Positions 47,956 to 53,149 of a stretch of DNA of 53,149 bases are shown here, one piece after another. This DNA comes from an uncultured Planctomycetia bacterium (GTDB lineage: Bacteria; Planctomycetota; Phycisphaerae; FEN-1346; JAACEH01). How positions within the stretch are numbered: the first letter of the stretch is position 1; each line of letters opens with the position of its first letter. The DNA lies in assembly GCA_903929765.1 (NCBI GenBank), contig CAIYVX010000007.1:1-53149 (forward strand), given 5' to 3'. A model generated the notes under the pieces. It did not search any database. It was given only the letters and a program-made list of their open reading frames with translations, and was not told the origin of the DNA. Made by a program: the position numbers and the translations under genes.

Positions 47956-49115
47956 GCGCCCTCCACATTAACCAATTGAGCCTGGGCCACCTTCAGGCTG
48001 GCGGCCAACTGCTTGATGTCTCGCCGCAATAGAGACGTCGGCGCCGTTTCCGACAACGGCCGACCGAAGTTGATGCTGTAGACCGCCGTGCGATAGTCAT
48101 TGGAAATCAGTTGCAGCGACTGGCCGCCCAGAGCCGTCTGGGCCTCTTCCAGTGTTACCGAACTCCGCTTGTCGTAGCGGTTGGCCAGCAGGACGATCCG
48201 TCCTGGGGGAATGCCACGCTCGAGCAGCGCCGCCCGCGCCGACCGGACGACGTGAATATCCTTGACGGTCAGTTGAAACACAATCAGGACGACCGCACTG
48301 GCACCCGCCAGAGTGGCCGCCACCTCCCGTGAAACGCGCGGAGCGTCGATGACCGTGTGGGCGTAGGTTTGCTTGCAGGCCAAGAGCACATGATCCATAT
48401 TCCGGATGGTGACCGAGGCGGTGTTCAGGTCATTGATGCTCACCGGACTGAGCAATACCTGCAGGTTTTTCGAAAATTGCACCGCCGTGCTCCGCACCAG
48501 GGTGCCGTCAACGTTACTGTCCCGGGCCAGCAGATCGCCAATGCCGTAGCGTCCCTGGAGCCCCAGGTACGGGGCGATCGCTCCATAATACCAATCCAGG
48601 TCAATGAGCAGCGACTCACGCGCCGAGTCCAAGGCCAGTTCATTGGCCAGATTGAAGGCCAGGGTGGTCGCGCCGCAGCCCCCGCTGCCCGACAGCACCG
48701 TGATAACCGTCCCTTCGCCGGACAAGTCGCGTGCGCCAGGCGGCAACAGGCGGTCGAGAACCGCCGGCAAGTCTTCTTTGATCGCCGATTTCAGCAACAG
48801 GTGCCGCGCTCCTACCTGCATGGCTTCGAGCATCAGGTCGCGGCCGAATTCGCTCGAAAGCAGCAACACGAACCGCGCTTCGCCGAAGCGGGAGACCATC
48901 GTGTCTATCTGCTTCAACATCGGTCCAGGACTCGGATCAATGTCCACCAACACGGCCGAGGCATGGCCATCGCGCGTCAGGTGAGCGTGCAAATCGTCCA
49001 GGTTCGGACAAAGCTTGGACAGAATAAAACGCCCCTTGCCGTGGAGCGCTTCGGCCACCGCTTCCGCGGTTTCCTTGTGGGTGGTCACCAGAATAACTGT
49101 GGTGGGCAAACTCAT
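47952..49115 (-). CDS. cpaE: Tad pilus localisation ATPase-like protein (CpaE/TadZ)
   Basis: 387 residues. An N-terminal receiver-like domain (TVILVTTHKETAEAVAEAL...SAVLVDIDPSPG...LLLSSEFGRDLMLEAMQVGARHLLLKSA) is followed by a ParA/MinD-like P-loop domain with motif LSGSGGCGATTLAFNLA. The signature lysine of the deviant Walker A (K-G-G-x-G) is replaced by serine and the second lysine by alanine-threonine, so nucleotide hydrolysis may be lost. TadZ marks the cell pole where the pilus is built. GAGG is 9 nt upstream. Confidence 0.92.
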   Translation of the reverse strand: MSLPTTVILVTTHKETAEAVAEALHGKGRFILSKLCPNLDDLHAHLTRDGHASAVLVDIDPSPGPMLKQIDTMVSRFGEARFVLLLSSEFGRDLMLEAMQVGARHLLLKSAIKEDLPAVLDRLLPPGARDLSGEGTVITVLSGSGGCGATTLAFNLANELALDSARESLLIDLDWYYGAIAPYLGLQGRYGIGDLLARDSNVDGTLVRSTAVQFSKNLQVLLSPVSINDLNTASVTIRNMDHVLLACKQTYAHTVIDAPRVSREVAATLAGASAVVLIVFQLTVKDIHVVRSARAALLERGIPPGRIVLLANRYDKRSSVTLEEAQTALGGQSLQLISNDYRTAVYSINFGRPLSETAPTSLLRRDIKQLAASLKVAQAQLVNVEGA

Positions 49116-49157
49116 AACGCCAAACCTCGCCTTAAACTGCCGTTAAAGTGCCGTCTC

Positions 49158-50831
49158 TCAGTTGGCTGACGCCGGGGCCGCTGGAGCCGCTTCGATCACA
49201 GCAATGGGCTTCGCCTGCACGGGCGCCGCAACGGGCGTCGCCTGCACCGGACGTTGGGTGGCCTCGCTCCTGGCCATCCCCTGGTCATACGTCTCCCACG
49301 AGCCTGGTCCCTTCAACAGATCGAACCCCAGGTTTTTCAGATAGGCGGCGTCGGTCGGCGAAAGCTTGGGGGGTTGCTTGCCCTCGAGGCGTCCCTCCAC
49401 GTAGAAATCCCAGTCGCTCGGCGGCGCATGCGCCACACCAGGCACCGGCGGCGGTTTCACCAGGGACATCGGTTCAACCAGCGTAGCCGTGGCAATGACC
49501 ACCAGTTCGGTCTCCTGCGACTGGTAGCGGATTGAGCGGAACAAGGGTCCCAGCACCGGCAGGTTGCCCAACAGCGGCACCATGGAATTCCGGGAGCTTA
49601 TGCTCTGATTGAGCAGGCCGGCGATGGCGAAGGTCTGGCCGCTCTTGAGTTCTACCGTGCTTTCCGCCTTGCGGGTCAGCAAGGCGGGAATTGGGCTGCT
49701 CCCCGGTAGCGTAACGGCGTTGGAATAGTCCAACTCGCTGACTTCCGGTCCCACATAAAGACGGATCGTGCCGTCGCCCAGCACGGTCGGCCGGAACTTC
49801 AACTGGATGCCATAGGGCTGGTACTGAATCGTAATCGTGGTGCCACCGCCGCCCCCCGAATTCTGCGGCACCGGAATCGGAACCTCGCCGCCGGCCAGGA
49901 AAGACGCTTCCTCGCCGCTGAGGGCGACCAGGTTCGGCTCCGCCAACAGCCGCAGATATTGGTTTTCCGTCAAGGCCTGGATGAACATCTCCAGGTCCGC
50001 GTTCTCGAGTCCGCCGAAGAGCGTCATCGCCGGACTGACCGTGGCCGCTCCCGTGAAACTGAAGGGCAGAGACGGCGTGCCAGGTGCGGCGTTTAGGCCC
50101 GTGTTGTTAGCCACACCAATGGAGATCGGATTAAGCGCCCCGCCTTTGTCCGGCCCGATTGCTGAGCCGCCAAAGAAACGGTCATTGGCCTGGAACATGT
50201 TGATCCCCAGTTCCCGAATCACCGTCCGGTCAACTTCTGCCAAGCGGACGCGCAACAGCACTTGCTGCACCCCGCCGACGCGAGTCATGTTAACGTACTT
50301 CACGTTCATCCCATCCAGGTAGCGCGTCAACTCGGCCACCGCTTCGACGCGGTTGAGCGTTCCCCGGACCACCAGAACGTTTCCCGACTGGCTGGCCTCC
50401 AGAGCCGCGCCAGGAAAGATGTGCCGCAACTCCGCTTGCAGATAGGCCAGGTCCACGGACACGACAATGCGCATTTGCACGGCTTCTTCCTTGGCGTTCC
50501 AGAGTAGCAGATCCGTGGTGCCCACGGCCTTGCCCAGCACCAGGACCTTCTGGGGCGACAAAAGTTGAACGTCCGCAATCGCAGGATCCGTCACCGACAC
50601 CCGTTTAATATTCCAGGCGGCATCAACGCCGACCGACTGGCGGGCGTGGACCTGGATGGTTTTCCCGGATTCGGCCTTGATCGCCGCCCCGGCCCCACCA
50701 GACCCGGAGTTGCCGTCGTTCGGCGCGCCCCAGACCCCGGCGCCCAGAACTGCCACTTGCCACACCACCCAGACACAAGCCGCCCGTCGCATCAGCTTCA
50801 TGACGTTGCTCCCTTCGGGTTTTGTGTTCAT
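49158..50831 (-). CDS. cpaC: Tad pilus outer-membrane secretin
   Basis: 557 residues. A basic, hydrophobic N-terminus (MKLMRRAACVWVVWQVAVLGAGVWG) is the signal peptide. It is followed by the pilus N-terminal domain (QVHARQSVGVDAAWNIKRVSVTDPAIADVQLLSPQKVLVLGKAVGTTDLLLW), a BON-like segment (AVAELTRYLDGM) and the secretin pore domain (VGGVQQVLLRVRLAEVDR, LLAEPNLVALSGEEASFLAGGEVPIPVPQ, VELKSGQTFAIAGLL, PVLGPLFRS), with an alanine/proline-rich tail. Two starts are plausible: 50831 (GGGAGG) and 50801 (GGAG, MKLMRR). It exports the pilus through the outer membrane. Confidence 0.94.
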   Translation of the reverse strand: MNTKPEGSNVMKLMRRAACVWVVWQVAVLGAGVWGAPNDGNSGSGGAGAAIKAESGKTIQVHARQSVGVDAAWNIKRVSVTDPAIADVQLLSPQKVLVLGKAVGTTDLLLWNAKEEAVQMRIVVSVDLAYLQAELRHIFPGAALEASQSGNVLVVRGTLNRVEAVAELTRYLDGMNVKYVNMTRVGGVQQVLLRVRLAEVDRTVIRELGINMFQANDRFFGGSAIGPDKGGALNPISIGVANNTGLNAAPGTPSLPFSFTGAATVSPAMTLFGGLENADLEMFIQALTENQYLRLLAEPNLVALSGEEASFLAGGEVPIPVPQNSGGGGGTTITIQYQPYGIQLKFRPTVLGDGTIRLYVGPEVSELDYSNAVTLPGSSPIPALLTRKAESTVELKSGQTFAIAGLLNQSISSRNSMVPLLGNLPVLGPLFRSIRYQSQETELVVIATATLVEPMSLVKPPPVPGVAHAPPSDWDFYVEGRLEGKQPPKLSPTDAAYLKNLGFDLLKGPGSWETYDQGMARSEATQRPVQATPVAAPVQAKPIAVIEAAPAAPASAN

Positions 50832-50872
50832 GTGCCGCCTCCCTAGACGCTCATATCCGGAAAATAATCAAT

Positions 50873-51901
50873 TTATTTGCCTGTCGAACGAGATTTGATC
50901 GGCGGCAGGTCAAAACTTCGTGTTTCGCTCACTCCGCCGCGCAGAATAGTCACGTCCCAGTGCGGCTTCTCCGGCGGCGGTTCCACCTTCGCCCCCGGCA
51001 TTTCTCCAGTCTTCATCGCCGACGGTTCCGCCTTCGCCCCCGGCTCGCTCATGAACACCGGCGAGACCGCCGGCATCGAAGTCGTTTGCGTTGTCGGCTC
51101 GGACCCGATCGGTCCCAGCAAGTCGCCGATCAGCGTCACCTTGGCCTCCGGCACCGTCTGGTCCGTCGGGTTGCGCATGGCCAGCGAGACCGTGCCATGC
51201 TGCATCGCCAGGCGCAGGGCCTGGGCCTGCGTCGGGTCTACCAGCAAGGTCACCAGTTCAAGTTGGTGTTCCTGACGCTGCATGGGTGCGGGGGCGTTTC
51301 CTAAGATTCCCCCGATTCCCCCAGAGTTCGCCGGAGCCTCCGGCGGAGTGAAGACCGTCTTTTCCTCCACGGCCAGCACCTCGACGTTCTGCACCATCAC
51401 CTTGGACACCTGCGCCCGTCCACCCGGCATCTTATCCGCCGGCACGTCGAACGAGGCCACCACGTCCACCAGGCTGCCGGGATAGAGCAAGCCTTTCATG
51501 CTGCTGTCCCCAGGCAAAGACAGCGTCACGGCCCGCTTGCCGGAGGGAATGTTCGCGGCCATCTGCTGACTCGAGCCGTTGGGCACGAAGCAACTCTGTG
51601 TCAGTGGTTGTCCTTCGACCAGGGGAATCGCCAGGACCTTGCCGAGCACCTGCGCGGAGTTGGAAATATAGGCTTCCGGCGCCTGCTTGGCCGTAACGGT
51701 GCGCGTGGCCAGCGACTCGCTTTCCAGGCGGGTCATCGCCGGCAGAGCCTTGGCCGCGCACACGTAGGTAATGTCCGGGATGACCACCGGCTTTTTGTTG
51801 CGGCTTTCCGACCGCACCAGGAACACCAGGGCCGCCGCACACAGCGCGGCGACGAAGCCTGCGACCACCAAGCCGACAATTGACCATCTCCATTGCGCCA
51901 T
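50873..51901 (-). CDS. cpaB: Tad pilus protein with SAF domain
   Basis: 342 residues. One N-terminal helix (IVGLVVAGFVAALCAAALVFLV), then the SAF/CpaB domain (YVCAAKALPAMTRLESESLATRTV...GKVLAIPLVEGQPLTQSCF...KRAVTLSLPGDSS) and the RcpC-like beta region (SLVDVVASFDVP, VMVQNVEVLAVE, LVTLLVDPTQAQALRLAMQHGTVSLAMRNPTD). The C-terminal ~90 residues are proline-rich. It is thought to stabilise the secretin. AGGAGG precedes the ATG at 51901 by 9 nt; cpaC follows after 41 nt. Confidence 0.94.
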   Translation of the reverse strand: MAQWRWSIVGLVVAGFVAALCAAALVFLVRSESRNKKPVVIPDITYVCAAKALPAMTRLESESLATRTVTAKQAPEAYISNSAQVLGKVLAIPLVEGQPLTQSCFVPNGSSQQMAANIPSGKRAVTLSLPGDSSMKGLLYPGSLVDVVASFDVPADKMPGGRAQVSKVMVQNVEVLAVEEKTVFTPPEAPANSGGIGGILGNAPAPMQRQEHQLELVTLLVDPTQAQALRLAMQHGTVSLAMRNPTDQTVPEAKVTLIGDLLGPIGSEPTTQTTSMPAVSPVFMSEPGAKAEPSAMKTGEMPGAKVEPPPEKPHWDVTILRGGVSETRSFDLPPIKSRSTGK

Positions 51902-51971
51902 AATGGCCGACCTCCTGTAGAAAATGTTGACCTGGCACCACTCTCGAACGATGAATCACGCGGACCGGCAG

Positions 51972-52391
51972 CTATGGTCCTTCTTTCGCCATGGTCACCG
52001 ATGCGCTCAGATTTGTCGGCACCGGGATGAACGGCGTGTTGAGCAAGCCGATGTTGGCGTAAGGCACTGAAATCGTCACGCTGACCGGCTGACCCGTAGC
52101 CACTCCCGCCACGTTGCCCGGATTCGTCGTCACCGTATAGCCGCTGCCGTTGAGGTTGTCGGAAGTCATCGCCGTGGCGACATTCGCCGTCACGATCCCG
52201 TTGGTCGCGCTGGGCAGCGCCGCTTGTCGGGCGGCATAGCGGGTGACGTCGCTGATCTGACTTTGCTTGATGACCATCCACCCGTATTCAATCAGGCCCA
52301 GGGTCAAGAGCAGCAGCAACGGCAGGACGATCGCCATTTCGATGATCGCCGCGCCACGACTTTTGGTACTAATGGCTCTTATTGACGCCAT
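51972..52391 (-). CDS. TadE-like minor pilin/pseudopilin
   Basis: 139 residues from ATG 52391 (GGAG, 7 nt), overlapping the cpaA stop by 13 nt. The N-terminus has the TadE pattern: SKSRGAAIIEMAIVLPLLLLLTLGLIEYGWMVI, with Gly-Ala-(x)3-Glu and one hydrophobic helix, followed by a beta-rich domain rich in Thr, Asn and Val. TadE-like proteins are minor pilins processed by the prepilin peptidase encoded just upstream. It is the only pilin-like gene visible in the locus. Confidence 0.85.
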   Translation of the reverse strand: MASIRAISTKSRGAAIIEMAIVLPLLLLLTLGLIEYGWMVIKQSQISDVTRYAARQAALPSATNGIVTANVATAMTSDNLNGSGYTVTTNPGNVAGVATGQPVSVTISVPYANIGLLNTPFIPVPTNLSASVTMAKEGP

Positions 52392-52954
52392 AGGTGAACT
52401 CCTAAAGCCGCGATACTGACACCGAGAAAAATAGCCGGGCCGTAGGGCATGGTCGAAGTCTTGCTCGGACGCGGCAGCGCGGCGGCGATCTCGCCCCGGC
52501 CACGCCGCAGCAGGACGCCCGTACACAAGCAGTTGGTCGTGGTCCAAATGGTTCCCAGCACTGAGCCGAGCCGCTTCTGATATGCCGCCACGCCAACCGC
52601 CAAAACGACGCCCGCCAAAGCCACACCGACCAGCGCCGCCGTTCCGTTATATACGCCCAGCCAGAAACCTAATGCACCCATCAATTTCGCATCGCCGGCG
52701 CCACCGCCGCCGAAGACGAACAGAACCACAAACGGCGCGGCCAGCAGCACCGCCGCCGCCAATCCGTCGACCGCGCCAGGCCACCCCTTGCGCGACACCG
52801 CCCAAACCAGGCCGCCGACCAGCGTCAGGACGACCAGCAGATTAGGGACGCGCCGCGTGCGAAGGTCGATTACGGCTCCCACGAGCGCGGCCACAAGCAC
52901 GGCCGCCCATTGCTCCAACGCCAGTCGGGGATCCCATAACGTTTCGCTCAACAC
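52379..52954 (-). CDS. cpaA: Prepilin peptidase (CpaA/TadV)
   Basis: 191 residues, about six membrane helices. The two catalytic aspartates of family A24 are Asp30 (AVIDLRTRRVPN) and Asp88 in the G-x-G-D motif (GGGAGDAKLMGALGFW). It cleaves the leader of Flp and TadE-type pilins. The start is a GTG at 52954 behind GGGGG; it is the first gene of the Tad run and ends in a 13-nt overlap with the tadE-like gene. An IS630-type element begins about 70 nt upstream, where flp often lies. Confidence 0.93.
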   Translation of the reverse strand: MLSETLWDPRLALEQWAAVLVAALVGAVIDLRTRRVPNLLVVLTLVGGLVWAVSRKGWPGAVDGLAAAVLLAAPFVVLFVFGGGGAGDAKLMGALGFWLGVYNGTAALVGVALAGVVLAVGVAAYQKRLGSVLGTIWTTTNCLCTGVLLRRGRGEIAAALPRPSKTSTMPYGPAIFLGVSIAALGVHLWRQ

Positions 52955-53024
52955 GGCGCGCCCCCTGAAAAGCCCGGCAACGATGCTACAGCTTTTTTCG
53001 TCAAAACGGACCTAGTGTAGTGCT

Positions 53025-53149
53025 TCAATCAGATTGCGCTTTATTCAGGACGGCCCTGGCGCGACGGACTTTTTCCAGGATGTCCTCGGCTTTGGCCGTC
53101 CAGACTAACGTTTCCGGGTTTTGGTTATGATGCTCGATGTATTCCATAA
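53025..53149 (-). CDS. IS630-type transposase, C-terminal end (partial)
   Basis: The minus-strand frame MEYIEHHNQNPETLVWTAKA, followed by EDILEKVRRARAVLNKAQSD and a stop at 53025, is the typical C-terminus of IS630/Tc1-mariner-family transposases (NPxPFVWTKTAxxILxKVxRARxxL). It runs off the right edge, so the catalytic DDE part is outside. The TAGTGTAGTGCTTCAATC segment near 53014-53031 may contain the element end; IS630 elements insert at TA. Confidence 0.8.
   Translation of the reverse strand, partial: MEYIEHHNQNPETLVWTAKAEDILEKVRRARAVLNKAQSD

Overview
The window is a GC-rich bacterial chromosome segment of about 53 kb. It is broken at both ends by insertion sequences: the last codons of an IS256-type transposase at the left edge and of an IS630-type transposase at the right edge. 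The gene content points to a Planctomycetota bacterium, most likely a Phycisphaerae-like lineage. The supporting features are a dockerin-tailed secreted protease, a GH78 rhamnosidase-like enzyme, many ECF/STAS/MarR/ArsR-type regulators, a Tad pilus locus with TPR lipoproteins, an orphan FlgM, and many dispersed palindromic repeats in the intergenic spaces. The lineage is inferred from content; no rRNA gene is present.

Layout. 1-500: IS256 remnant abutting a truncated winged-helix gene. 500-5200: a minus-strand housekeeping block with accD, rpe, pgk, gap and a STAS-domain regulator; gap has its own clear promoter. 5300-10600: a radical SAM protein convergent with an alkaline-phosphatase-superfamily protein (overlapping stop codons), tRNA-Ala(CGC), a membrane protein, a collagen-like secreted protein, a small cysteine-bearing protein and an ArsR regulator. 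10800-14000: folE, a 39-residue membrane protein too short for usual ORF cut-offs, and a secreted G1 (glutamic) peptidase with InlB-like repeats and a dockerin. 14100-20400: a MarR-controlled tripartite efflux operon (adaptor, MacB-type ATPase and permease, outer-membrane factor) followed by a tyrosine-phosphatase-like protein. 20500-22800: an ECF sigma factor, its zinc-finger anti-sigma factor and a secreted protein, with a block of repeats wedged between sigma and anti-sigma genes.

23000-25300: the most intriguing stretch, a two-gene cassette of a beta-CASP metallo-beta-lactamase nuclease (RNase J/CPSF type) and a protein with a PD-(D/E)XK-like nuclease core. It is bounded by dispersed repeats and visibly less GC-rich than its surroundings; I do not recognise the pair as a named system. 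25400-33900: truD, a large membrane protein, flgM, a GH78-like enzyme and a secreted transglutaminase-like protein. 34000-38900: glmS, a 6S RNA gene on the opposite strand with its own terminator, then a GT39-like and GT2 glycosyltransferase pair. 38900-43000: a large TPR protein, class I fructose-bisphosphate aldolase and a cupin. 43200-53000: a ten-gene Tad pilus operon (cpaA/tadV, tadE-like, cpaB, cpaC, cpaE, cpaF/tadA, tadB, tadC, two lipoproteins) ending at a strong terminator. No Flp pilin gene is visible, and the IS630 element sits just upstream of the first gene, where flp often lies.

Intergenic space is rich in modular repeats: several palindrome families that recur across the window and are often joined by the same A/G-rich (AAGCAACAGCAAC...) linker. 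They sit between operons and in one case inside an operon. Promoters and terminators listed were read by eye from consensus matches and hairpins and were not tested.
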